This document shows positions 1 to 6,276 of a DNA stretch of 7,604 bases, piece after piece; the first letter of the stretch is position 1, and each line of letters starts with the position of its first letter. The notes beneath the pieces were generated by a model. It was given only the letters and a program-made list of their open reading frames with translations, was not told where the DNA came from and did no database searches. Both the position numbers and the translations under genes were made by a program. This stretch comes from Pseudomonadota bacterium (GTDB lineage Bacteria; Pseudomonadota; Alphaproteobacteria; Rhizobiales; Xanthobacteraceae), in contig JAEVZN010000613.1 in assembly GCA_023392205.1 (NCBI GenBank), positions 1 to 7,604 on the forward strand, in the 5' to 3' direction.

Positions 1-81
1 CATGTGGCCGGCTTGATAGCCGAACTTGCCGTTATTCAGCCGAAAGCGGACGGCATTGTAAAGCCCGATAGTTGGCATTAA
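1..81 (+). CDS. Possible 3' end of an unidentified upstream gene
   Basis: Frame 1 is open from the left edge to a TAA at 79-81 and would give a 26-residue C-terminus ending in KPDSWH. It has an alanine- and isoleucine-rich helix-like stretch. I do not recognise the protein. The same codon register read on the minus strand is also open: an ATG at 78-76 would begin a divergent protein MPTIGLYNAVRF, which runs off the left edge. That reading has somewhat higher GC at third codon positions (18 of 26 against 14 of 26), but no ribosome binding site, and its ATG falls inside a palindrome. I slightly prefer the plus-strand reading because its composition is more ordinary. It would put this gene 31 bases ahead of the MarR gene in the same direction. 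The choice is unresolved. Confidence 0.3.
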   Translation, partial: HVAGLIAELAVIQPKADGIVKPDSWH

Positions 82-87
82 AACTAT
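68..87. promoter_or_regulatory. Perfect 20-bp palindrome, probable MarR operator
   Basis: ATAGTTGGCATTAAAACTAT has perfect 6-bp arms (ATAGTT at 68-73, AACTAT at 82-87) around an 8-bp spacer. Its size and symmetry suit a MarR-family dimer, and these proteins often repress their own gene. It lies just upstream of the MarR gene in AT-rich sequence unlike its GC-rich surroundings. It overlaps the stop codon of the possible upstream gene. No clean -10/-35 pair can be placed around it, so the promoter itself is not called. Binding by the neighbouring MarR protein is inference. Confidence 0.5.
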
Positions 88-102
88 TTTGAATTCCGGC
101 GC

Positions 103-107
103 GAGGA
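103..107 (+). promoter_or_regulatory. Ribosome binding site deciding the MarR start
   Basis: GAGGA lies 5 bases before the TTG at 113. The earlier in-frame TTG at 89 has only AT-rich palindrome sequence ahead of it and no Shine-Dalgarno match. The next in-frame ATG (233) would cut off the first conserved helix. This favours the TTG at 113. Confidence 0.5.
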
Positions 108-112
108 CGATC

Positions 113-619
113 TTGGCACGGGCGGGCACAGCGACAAGGCCGAAGGCCGAGACGGGCACAGCCAACGGCCCACCGGCCAACGGCGAGATCGATTTCGGTC
201 CGATCTCGGACTGGCTCGGTTTTCAGCTGCGCATGGCGCAGATTGCCTCCTTCCAGTCCTTCGCGCAGCACGCACAGGATGTGGGCCTGAGTCCCGGCCG
301 CTTCGCGGCCCTGATGCTGATCGACCGCAATCCCGGTATCAGCCAGACCGCGCTCAGCCGCGCCATCGGCAGCGACAAGTCGACGCTGACGCCGGTTCTC
401 GACAACATGGTCAAGCGCGGCTGGGTCAGTCGCGTGCGCACCGAGAACGACCGCAGGTTATACGAATTGCGACTGACCGACACCGGCCGCAAGGTGATGC
501 AGGAGATGCATCAATGCGCGCAGCGGCACGAGAGCGAACTGGATGCGATTGTCGGGCCGCGCGACCGCGCCAATTTCCTGAAAATCCTGCGCAAGATCAC
601 GGCCGCCGCACCGCAATAG
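113..619 (+). CDS. MarR-family winged-helix transcriptional regulator
   Basis: This is a cytoplasmic DNA-binding dimer of the MarR family, 168 residues from a TTG start. About 24 residues of a Gly/Ala/Pro/Thr-rich tail precede the first dimerisation helix (ISDWLGFQLRMAQ). The winged helix-turn-helix covers roughly residues 62-127: a helix with RFAALMLI, the recognition region SQTALSRAIGSDKSTLTPVL, then the wing with the family signature DRRLYELRLTDTG. A C-terminal dimerisation helix follows. The start is uncertain: TTG at 89 is also in frame and gives 176 residues. Many relatives sense aromatic acids or their CoA thioesters and repress catabolic operons. The gene faces the enzyme genes convergently, its stop being 27 bases from the end of the thioesterase gene. 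It is the likely regulator of the cluster, but its ligand cannot be read from the sequence. Confidence 0.9.
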   Translation: MARAGTATRPKAETGTANGPPANGEIDFGPISDWLGFQLRMAQIASFQSFAQHAQDVGLSPGRFAALMLIDRNPGISQTALSRAIGSDKSTLTPVLDNMVKRGWVSRVRTENDRRLYELRLTDTGRKVMQEMHQCAQRHESELDAIVGPRDRANFLKILRKITAAAPQ

Positions 620-646
620 GCCGCGGCGCCTTCAACCGCAGCCGGC

Positions 647-1072
647 TCAGAACTCGCCGCGGAAGCGCGCCGCCAGTTCTTCCGGCAGCGGATGCGCCTT
701 GATCTTCGTCTTGTCGTCGGGATCGCGTTTCACCCAGGCCCGCGTCTCCAGCCCCTCGACCGCCACCTTGTTGTTCTTGCGAATCTGGTGGCGGATCTCG
801 AAGCTCGACCGGCCCACCCTGGTGAAGGTCGACTGGATCACCACGTCGTCGCCGAACCGCGTGGGCATGATGAACTTGCCCTGCGTGCTCACCACCGGAT
901 AGCCGTCGAAATCGAATTTCTTCAGAAGCTCGGCCTTGCTCACGCCGGACGCCGCCGTGATCAGCATCGTCACCGAATGGTCGAACATCGCGAAATAGCG
1001 CGGATAGAAGATGATCCCGGCCGGGTCGCAATCGCCCCATTCGATCCGGACGCTGCGGGTGTTGCTGAGCAT
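647..1072 (-). CDS. Acyl-CoA thioesterase, 4-hydroxybenzoyl-CoA thioesterase type
   Basis: A single-domain hotdog-fold thioesterase of 141 residues, the same length as the Pseudomonas CBS3 4-hydroxybenzoyl-CoA thioesterase. The N-terminal motif WGDCDPAGIIFYPRY (residues 12-26) matches that enzyme's active-site segment. Asp16 aligns with its catalytic Asp17, which lies at the start of the central helix. The expected reaction is hydrolysis of an aroyl-CoA (for example 4-hydroxybenzoyl- or vanilloyl-CoA) to the free acid and CoA. It is the last gene of the minus-strand run and would act last, after the thiolase. The ribosome binding site before ATG 1072 is weak. A palindromic repeat lies 22 bases upstream of the start. 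Family and catalytic residue are clear; the substrate is inferred from the neighbours and could be a short- or branched-chain acyl-CoA. Confidence 0.88.
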   Translation of the reverse strand: MLSNTRSVRIEWGDCDPAGIIFYPRYFAMFDHSVTMLITAASGVSKAELLKKFDFDGYPVVSTQGKFIMPTRFGDDVVIQSTFTRVGRSSFEIRHQIRKNNKVAVEGLETRAWVKRDPDDKTKIKAHPLPEELAARFRGEF

Positions 1073-1093
1073 TCTCTGTGATCCAGATCTAAG

Positions 1094-1166
1094 TCCGCTC
1101 GTCCCTGCGAAAGCGGGGACCCAGAGCCAGGCACACTGGATTCCCGCCTTCGCGGGAACGAGCGGA
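1094..1166. repeat. Intergenic palindromic repeat with two hairpins
   Basis: Perfect 9-bp outer arms (TCCGCTCGT at 1094-1102, ACGAGCGGA at 1158-1166) enclose two small hairpins. One is CCCTGC-GAAA-GCGGGG at 1103-1118. The other, at 1141-1158, has 7-bp perfect arms TTCCCGC/GCGGGAA and the loop CTTC. The two halves are also imperfect inverted copies of each other: 19 of 24 positions match between 1101-1124 and the complement of the sequence ending at 1159. The type, built on CCCGC-GAA-GCGGG, is familiar from dispersed repeats of Bradyrhizobium and relatives. It fills the gap between the dehydrogenase and thioesterase genes and would be transcribed with them. There is no T-tract, so it is not an ordinary intrinsic terminator. 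Confidence 0.8.
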
Positions 1167-1198
1167 GTTTGTGTTGCGCTCCGTGGATATCAAGGAAG

Positions 1199-1960
1199 TC
1201 ATCTCGGCGCCATCCGCAACGCGCCATCGATGCGGATGGTCTCGCCGTTCATATAGGCATTGCGCACAATGAACATGGCGAGATCGGCATATTCCTCCGG
1301 CCGCCCGAGCCGCGCCGGAAACGGCACCGAGGCGCCGAGGCTTTTCTGTGCCTCCTCGGGCAGAGCCGCCAGCATCGGCGTATGGAAGATGCCGGGCGCG
1401 ATGGTCATGACCCGGATGCCGAATTGCGCGAATTCGCGCGACGCCGGCATGGTCAGCGCCGCAACGCCGCCCTTTGATGATGCATAGGCGGCCTGGCCGA
1501 TCTGCCCCTCGAACGCCGCCACCGATGCGGTGGAGATGATCACGCCGCGCTCGCCGTCCTCCAGCGGCTCGGCCTTGCTGAGGGCCGCCGCGAACAGCCG
1601 CATCATGTTGAAGGTGCCTATCAGATTGATCTCGATCACCTTCCTGAAATCGGCAAGCGGCATCGGACCGTCGCGGCCGACGATCCGTTTGGGCGGACCG
1701 ACACCAGCGCAATTCACCAGCACGCGGCCGACGCCATATTTCTTCTGCACTTCGGCCAGCGCATCGGCGGCGCTCTGGTCGCTGGTCACGTCGCAACCGA
1801 CCGCGATGCCGCCGATCTTCTTGGCAAGCTGTTCGGCTGCCGCGAGATTGATGTCGAGCAGCGCGACCCTGGCGCCCGCGGCCGCAAAGGCTTCCGCTGT
1901 TGCCGCGCCAAGCCCCGATGCGCCGCCGGTGATAACTGCGACCTGTCCGTTAATGTCCAT
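1199..1960 (-). CDS. SDR-family 3-hydroxyacyl-CoA dehydrogenase, HSD10-like
   Basis: A 253-residue classical short-chain dehydrogenase, predicted to oxidise a 3-hydroxyacyl-CoA to 3-ketoacyl-CoA with NAD+. The cofactor loop TGGASGLG is at residues 11-18. Asp36 ends the second strand and favours NAD+ over NADP+. NCAG is at 83-86, structural Asn at 112, and the catalytic triad is Ser146, Tyr159, Lys163. The stretch TASVAAFEGQIGQAAYASSKGG closely resembles human HSD17B10 (type 2 3-hydroxyacyl-CoA dehydrogenase), and so does IRVMTIAPGIFHTPML. The length is normal. AGGA nine bases before ATG 1960 supports the start. In this cluster it would take the product of the enoyl-CoA hydratase and hand the ketoacyl-CoA to the thiolase. 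A 174-bp gap with a large repeat separates it from the thiolase gene. Confidence 0.9.
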   Translation of the reverse strand: MDINGQVAVITGGASGLGAATAEAFAAAGARVALLDINLAAAEQLAKKIGGIAVGCDVTSDQSAADALAEVQKKYGVGRVLVNCAGVGPPKRIVGRDGPMPLADFRKVIEINLIGTFNMMRLFAAALSKAEPLEDGERGVIISTASVAAFEGQIGQAAYASSKGGVAALTMPASREFAQFGIRVMTIAPGIFHTPMLAALPEEAQKSLGASVPFPARLGRPEEYADLAMFIVRNAYMNGETIRIDGALRMAPR

Positions 1961-1985
1961 GAACCAGCGTCCTGTGTTCTCTGCT

Positions 1986-2120
1986 TACCCTCCCCCTTGT
2001 GGGGAGGGTCGCGAGCAAAGCGAGCGGGGTGGGGGTCCGTAAGTGACTGTCGATTTGACCCCCACCCCGATCGCCTTCGCGTCGCTCAGGCGATCGACCC
2101 TCCCCACAAGGGGGAGGGTA
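1986..2120. repeat. 135-bp palindromic repeat with perfect 26-bp arms
   Basis: The outer arms 1986-2011 and 2095-2120 are perfect inverted copies over 26 bp (core CCCTCCCC and its complement). Inner arms 2025-2037 and 2057-2069 pair perfectly over 13 bp (CGGGGTGGGGGTC). A side hairpin in the right half uses CGATCGCC (2068-2075) and GGCGATCG (2089-2096). C-rich and G-rich runs of this kind form dispersed repeats in Hyphomicrobiales genomes. It starts 14 bases after the thiolase stop codon on the minus strand, before the dehydrogenase gene. The transcript would fold into a long stem, but no U-run follows, so mRNA protection or partial termination is more likely than a classical terminator. No open frame in it looks coding. 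Confidence 0.85.
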
Positions 2121-2134
2121 AAGATTCAAAAATT

Positions 2135-3397
2135 CTAGTGCCCCGTTTTCGCCGCCTCGGGATTCTCGATCAGCAGTGCAATCCCCTGCCCGCCGCCGAT
2201 ACACGCCGACGAAATGCCATAGCGCAGGCCCTTGCGCTTCAGTTCGCGCGCCAGTGTGGTGGTAATACGCACGCCGGTCGCGCCGAGCGGATGGCCGATG
2301 GCAATCGCGCCGCCATTGACGTTGAGCTTGTCCTCGTCGAGCCCGAGTGCGCGCGCACAGGCCATCACCTGCGCGCCGAAGGCCTCGTTGATCTCCACGC
2401 GGTCGATGTCGGCCATCTTCAGCCCGGCACGCGCCAGCACCGACTGGATCGCCGGCACAGGTCCGATGCCCATGACTTCCGGCGGCACCCCCACGACGGC
2501 GGACGCAACGATGCGCGCCAGCGGCGTCTTGCCGTTCTTCTTCAGGTAATCGGAATTGACGACCAGAGCCGCCGCCGCACCATCGACAATCGCCGAGGAA
2601 TTGCCGCCGGTCTGCACGCCGCCAAAGGCCGGCGGAATTTTCGACAGGGTGTCCACCGGCGAGGGACGCACATGCGTGTCTGATTTTACCTCGGGGGTCT
2701 TTCGTGACAGCTTGATGCCGCGCGGCTCGTAGCCTTCAAATTCGAAGGTCTCCGAGGTGACGGGAACGATTTCGCCGTCCAGGAAGCCATCCTTCTGCGC
2801 CGCCAAAGCGCGGTCGAAGGAGCGCGCCGCGAATGCGTCCACTTCGGTGCGGGAGATCTGGTATTCGCGCGCCAGATTTTCCGCCGTATGGCCCATGGTG
2901 ATATTCGGCGCGGGATCGAGCAGAGCTTCCCAGAGGAAATCCTTGAACTCGACCTGGCCGAGGCGGAAGCCGCTGCGGCTCGTATAGGACGCCACCGGAT
3001 TGCGGCTCATGCTTTCGGTACCGACGCAGAGTGCGAGGTCCGCACGGCCGAGCGACACTGCATCGGAGGCCTGCGACAGCACTTCGAGGCCGGTGCCGCA
3101 GACGCGCTGCACATGATGCGCGGGCGTTTCCACCCGCACGCCGGAATAAAGCCCGACATGGCGCGGCAGGCAGAACACGTCGAAACTCGCCTGCGCCATA
3201 TTGCCGGTGATGACAATGCCGGTATCCTTGGCATCGACACCGGCGCGCTTGAACACTTCGCGCGCCACCTTGATGCCGAGATCGGTGGGAGAAATGGCGG
3301 CAAGCGGCCCGTTATAATCGGCGAAGGGCGTGCGCACGCCATCGAGGAGCCAGGCGTCCGTAAAGGTCGCGCCGATGCCTGCGGGTTTGTCGGACAT
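2135..3397 (-). CDS. Thiolase (acetyl-CoA acyltransferase family)
   Basis: A full-length 420-residue thiolase, predicted to cleave a 3-ketoacyl-CoA with CoA into acetyl-CoA and a chain shortened by two carbons. The nucleophile is Cys100 in VQRVCGTGLE. Other active-site elements are INEAF (Asn337), GHPLGATG (His369) and the second cysteine in CIGGGQG (Cys399). The N-terminal DGVRTPF motif is at residues 19-25. The start codon lies 6 bases after the ligase stop, so the two genes are almost certainly cotranscribed and perhaps translationally coupled. A GGAAGG stretch inside the end of the ligase gene could serve as ribosome binding site. The neighbours suggest that its substrate is an aryl 3-ketoacyl-CoA. 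A general short-chain acetoacetyl-CoA thiolase role cannot be excluded. Confidence 0.93.
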   Translation of the reverse strand: MSDKPAGIGATFTDAWLLDGVRTPFADYNGPLAAISPTDLGIKVAREVFKRAGVDAKDTGIVITGNMAQASFDVFCLPRHVGLYSGVRVETPAHHVQRVCGTGLEVLSQASDAVSLGRADLALCVGTESMSRNPVASYTSRSGFRLGQVEFKDFLWEALLDPAPNITMGHTAENLAREYQISRTEVDAFAARSFDRALAAQKDGFLDGEIVPVTSETFEFEGYEPRGIKLSRKTPEVKSDTHVRPSPVDTLSKIPPAFGGVQTGGNSSAIVDGAAAALVVNSDYLKKNGKTPLARIVASAVVGVPPEVMGIGPVPAIQSVLARAGLKMADIDRVEINEAFGAQVMACARALGLDEDKLNVNGGAIAIGHPLGATGVRITTTLARELKRKGLRYGISSACIGGGQGIALLIENPEAAKTGH

Positions 3398-3403
3398 GGG
3401 ACT

Positions 3404-5290
3404 TCAAGCCTTCCTGTCGATGGCGATGACACGGCCGGATGGCGGATCGGCGTAAAGCTGCGCCACCAGATCGGCCCGATGCGCGAGCACCGCACGCTGG
3501 TTGATCGAGCCCTTGTCGGTGACCTCCCCGGCATCGAGCGACAATTGCTCGAAAAGAAGGATGGCCCGCATCACACGGTTCGAACTTCCGGTGGAGGATT
3601 TCGCGAACGATGCCAGCCGTTCGGCGAACAGAGCGCGCACAGCAGGATGCGCGGTCACTTGCTCGGGTGAAGCGTCCTTCGGCAGGTCGGGTGAAAGCGC
3701 GCGAAGGGCATCGATATCGGGCACCGCCAGCACGGCGATATCATCGCGGTCGGCGCCGCCGATCACCACATCGCGCACATAGGGCGCGAAATGCGAGATG
3801 AAGGACGCCCGCAACGGACCGACGCTGACCCAGGTGCCGGTGCCGAGCTTGAAATCCTCGGCGATGCGGCCGTCGAACATCAGGCCCTGGATCGGGTTGT
3901 TCTCGTCCTCGAATTTCAGCGCATCGCCGATCCGGTAGAAGCCCTCCTCGTCGAAGGCCTTGGCGGTGAGATCGGGCTGCCGCCAGTAACCCGGCGTGAT
4001 ATGCGGCCCCTTGAAGCGCGCTTCGAGCTTGCCGTCGACGGGCACGAGCTTCAGTTCGGTGCCGCGCGCGGGCAATCCCATATTGACGCCGTAGCGGCTC
4101 TCCCACATCCGGCTCATTGCGAAGGGCGCGGTTTCGGTGGAGCCGAGGCCGGTGAGAAAGAGCACCCGCTCGCCGGAGGTCTGTACGGCAAGCTCCTGGT
4201 ATTCGTCATAGACATGCTGGGCGATGGCCGCGCCCGCATACCAGAGCACTTTCAGGCGGCTGAAGAAGTTGCGGCGAAGTTGTTCGTCGGAGCGGAAGAA
4301 CGGCAGCAGCGCCTCGAAGCCCTTCGGCACGTTGAAATACCAGGTCGGCGCGACGTCCTTCAGGTTGCGGACGGTGGCTTCGATGGCGCCGGGCAAGGGC
4401 TTGCCTTCATCGATATAGAAGCTGCCGCCGTTATAGAGCACGAGGCCGACGTCGTGATTGCCGCCGGCGGTGTGATGCCAGGGCGCCCAGTCCAGCACCA
4501 CCGGCGGCTCGTCCTGAAAGAATTGCAGGGCCGAGCGCACCATGATCTGGTTCGAGCACCACATGCGCTGCGTGTTGATGACCGCCTTCGGCATGCCGGT
4601 GGAGCCGGAGGTGAACAGGAATTTTGCGATCGTGTCCGGCCCGACCTTGTCATGCGCAGCCTCGGCCGCTGAGCCGGGCTTGGTGTTCGCAAGTTCGTCG
4701 AAGGAGATCGACGGCCGGCCCGGCATCGGATTTCGGGTGAAGACCAGTTCCACATCCTGCGGGACAATGGCCTCGATGGCGCCGGCGAATTGCACGCCGT
4801 CGCAGGCGAACACCATGCCGGGCGTCAGCAGATCGACGATGTGGCGCAGCTTGCCGTAATCGCGCGAGATGAGCGAATAGGCGGGTGAGATCGGCGCATA
4901 GGGAATGCCCACATAGAGGCAGCCCAAGGCCAGCATGGCGTGTTCGAGATCGTTGCCGGACAGGATCGCGACCGGCCGTTCCGCCGACAGGTTTCGGGTC
5001 AGCAGCGCCGCGCCGATGGCGCGCGCATGGTCGAGCGCCTGCGCATAGGTGATCTTGCGCCACTCGCCCTTGTCGTCGCGCGCCGCCATGAACACGGCAT
5101 CCGGCGTTTGCTTTGCCCAATGCACCAGCCGGTCGGTGATGCGGTCGGGATAGGCGTCGAGCGGATGCTTCGACCGGATCAGAATGCAGCCGTCGGGGCG
5201 GCGCTCCAATTCGATATCCGGCGCTTCCAGCCGGACCGGACGTACCGGCGCGGAGTGGCCATCATGACGGGGCTTTGGCGCATGCGCCAT
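3404..5290 (-). CDS. Feruloyl-CoA synthase-type acyl-CoA ligase
   Basis: A 628-residue adenylate-forming enzyme that activates a carboxylic acid to its CoA thioester with ATP. The P-loop motif TSGSTGMPK is at 227-235, the WAPWHHTAGGNHD segment at 268-280, the GSTE motif at 383-386, and GD at 455-456 followed by the hinge with DGR at 473-475. The C-terminal catalytic Lys593 lies in TDKGSINQRA. The N-terminal TDRLVHWA and PYAPISPAYSLISRDYGKLRHI segments, the ILSGND segment and the long C-terminal domain match the feruloyl-CoA synthase subgroup rather than generic acetyl- or long-chain ligases. GGAGG at 5298-5302, 7 bases before ATG 5290, is the strongest ribosome binding site in the operon. It would start the pathway by activating a hydroxycinnamate-like acid. 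The subgroup has members of unproven substrate, so I leave out a gene symbol. Confidence 0.88.
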   Translation of the reverse strand: MAHAPKPRHDGHSAPVRPVRLEAPDIELERRPDGCILIRSKHPLDAYPDRITDRLVHWAKQTPDAVFMAARDDKGEWRKITYAQALDHARAIGAALLTRNLSAERPVAILSGNDLEHAMLALGCLYVGIPYAPISPAYSLISRDYGKLRHIVDLLTPGMVFACDGVQFAGAIEAIVPQDVELVFTRNPMPGRPSISFDELANTKPGSAAEAAHDKVGPDTIAKFLFTSGSTGMPKAVINTQRMWCSNQIMVRSALQFFQDEPPVVLDWAPWHHTAGGNHDVGLVLYNGGSFYIDEGKPLPGAIEATVRNLKDVAPTWYFNVPKGFEALLPFFRSDEQLRRNFFSRLKVLWYAGAAIAQHVYDEYQELAVQTSGERVLFLTGLGSTETAPFAMSRMWESRYGVNMGLPARGTELKLVPVDGKLEARFKGPHITPGYWRQPDLTAKAFDEEGFYRIGDALKFEDENNPIQGLMFDGRIAEDFKLGTGTWVSVGPLRASFISHFAPYVRDVVIGGADRDDIAVLAVPDIDALRALSPDLPKDASPEQVTAHPAVRALFAERLASFAKSSTGSSNRVMRAILLFEQLSLDAGEVTDKGSINQRAVLAHRADLVAQLYADPPSGRVIAIDRKA

Positions 5291-5324
5291 TGGCTAACCT
5301 CCACCCTGCGCGGCGCCTCTCCTG

Positions 5325-6128
5325 TCAGCCCTTGTGCAGGGCCTTGGGCGCTCGTTTTTCGAGAAAATCCTTCAGGCGCGATTGCGCCTCGTCGCTGCCG
5401 GACGCAATCGCGGCCATCAGCGATTCCAGCATATACCCGCCCGGCCGGTCGCCGTCCGCAATTCGTGGCAAAGCATGCATCACGGCGTAATTGGTGATCC
5501 GGGTATTGGCGGCCACCCGTTTCGCAAGCTCGATGCCCTTTTCGAGGCCGGTGCCGTTCTCAACGAGATAATGCGACAACCCGAGCGACAGCCCCTCCTC
5601 CGCGCCATAGGTGCGTCCGGTCAGCATCATGTCCATCATGCGCGAAGCGCCGATCAGGCGCGGGATGCGCACCGAGCCGCCGCCGCCGACATAGATGCCG
5701 CGCACGCCTTCCGGCAGCGCGTAATAGGCGGATTTCTCCGCCACCCGCACATGGCAGGCCGCGGCGAGTTCGAGCCCGCCACCCACCACCGCGCCGTGCA
5801 GCACGGCCACCACCGGCACGCGGCCGAACTCGAATTGCTCGAAAACCCGGTGCCAGTTGCGCGAATGGTGAATGGATTCGACCGTATTGCGCACGGTCAG
5901 CTCCGACAGATCGAGACCGGCCGAAAAGTGATCGCCCTCGCCATACAGCACCACCGCACGGATATCCTCGGGCAGGCCGTTGAAATAGGCCTCAATGCCG
6001 AGCACCAGCGTGTCGTTCAGCGCATTGCGCTTTTCCGGCCGCGACAGCTTCAGGAAACCGATCTCGCCATCGCGCTCGGCGGTGACCGAGGCCGGCAGGC
6101 CGTCAATCTGCATCCGGGTTCGGGACAT
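5325..6128 (-). CDS. Enoyl-CoA hydratase/isomerase (crotonase) family protein
   Basis: A 267-residue crotonase-fold enzyme. The N-terminal SRPEKRNALND (29-39), the oxyanion-hole segment FSAGLDL (68-74), GAVVGGGLELA (112-122) and LPEGVRGIYVGGGGSVRIPRLIG (138-160) are in order. Glu120 and Glu140 match the two catalytic glutamates of rat enoyl-CoA hydratase (Glu144 and Glu164) with the same 20-residue spacing, so hydration of a 2-enoyl-CoA is plausible. The middle segment NWHRVFEQFEFGRVPVV is unlike the Pseudomonas feruloyl-CoA hydratase/lyase as I remember it, so I do not call it Ech; a retro-aldol activity cannot be ruled out. AGGA nine bases upstream supports the ATG at 6128; Met6 is an alternative. 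It precedes the ligase gene by 34 bases in the same direction and probably leads the transcript. Confidence 0.88.
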   Translation of the reverse strand: MSRTRMQIDGLPASVTAERDGEIGFLKLSRPEKRNALNDTLVLGIEAYFNGLPEDIRAVVLYGEGDHFSAGLDLSELTVRNTVESIHHSRNWHRVFEQFEFGRVPVVAVLHGAVVGGGLELAAACHVRVAEKSAYYALPEGVRGIYVGGGGSVRIPRLIGASRMMDMMLTGRTYGAEEGLSLGLSHYLVENGTGLEKGIELAKRVAANTRITNYAVMHALPRIADGDRPGGYMLESLMAAIASGSDEAQSRLKDFLEKRAPKALHKG

Positions 6129-6185
6129 GGGCTGCCGTCCTTGCTGGTATTTCCTCGGGTCCGGTCAGTGAGGCGGACCGGGATA

Positions 6186-6204
6186 TTGTTGTGTTTGACA
6201 ACAA
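6186..6204. promoter_or_regulatory. 19-bp palindrome upstream of the hydratase gene, probable operator
   Basis: TTGTTGTGTTTGACAACAA has perfect 7-bp arms (6186-6192, 6198-6204) and a 5-bp centre. It sits 57 bases upstream of the hydratase start in the 148-bp gap after the DUF3237 gene, the only sizeable space where a promoter for the hydratase-ligase-thiolase genes could lie. A minus-strand TTGACC (6230-6225) lies upstream, but the hexamer 17 bases further (AATTTG) is a poor -10, so the promoter is not called. The arms differ from those of the palindrome at 68-87. Either the MarR protein is not its ligand or it recognises degenerate sites. Confidence 0.45.
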
Positions 6205-6276
6205 ATTCCCGAAAAGCGGCCCGGGGTCAATCCCCATCCCTGGAGGTATGGTGCCCGCCTGGCGAAAATCCTGCCT

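Noticed and set aside
123..184. Short in-frame direct repeats in the MarR N-terminal tail (CGGGCACAGC twice, CCAACGGC twice)
   Set aside because: They only encode a low-complexity Gly/Thr/Ala/Pro linker. They are too short and few to suggest a mobile or regulatory element.
620..646. A bidirectional terminator between the convergent MarR and thioesterase genes
   Set aside because: The 27-base gap is GC-rich with small palindromes such as CCGCGG, but has no clear stem-loop followed by a T-run in either direction.
1986..2120. An intrinsic terminator or CRISPR-like array
   Set aside because: The stem is strong but no T-run follows in either direction, and there are no repeated units with regular spacers. 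It is a single palindromic repeat.
2888..3670. A 260-codon plus-strand open frame spanning the thiolase/ligase junction
   Set aside because: It is a shadow of two clearly real minus-strand genes, with arbitrary composition.
3791..4672. A 293-codon plus-strand open frame inside the ligase gene
   Set aside because: It lies opposite the conserved P-loop and GSTE regions of the ligase, has no family motif and no credible ribosome binding site.
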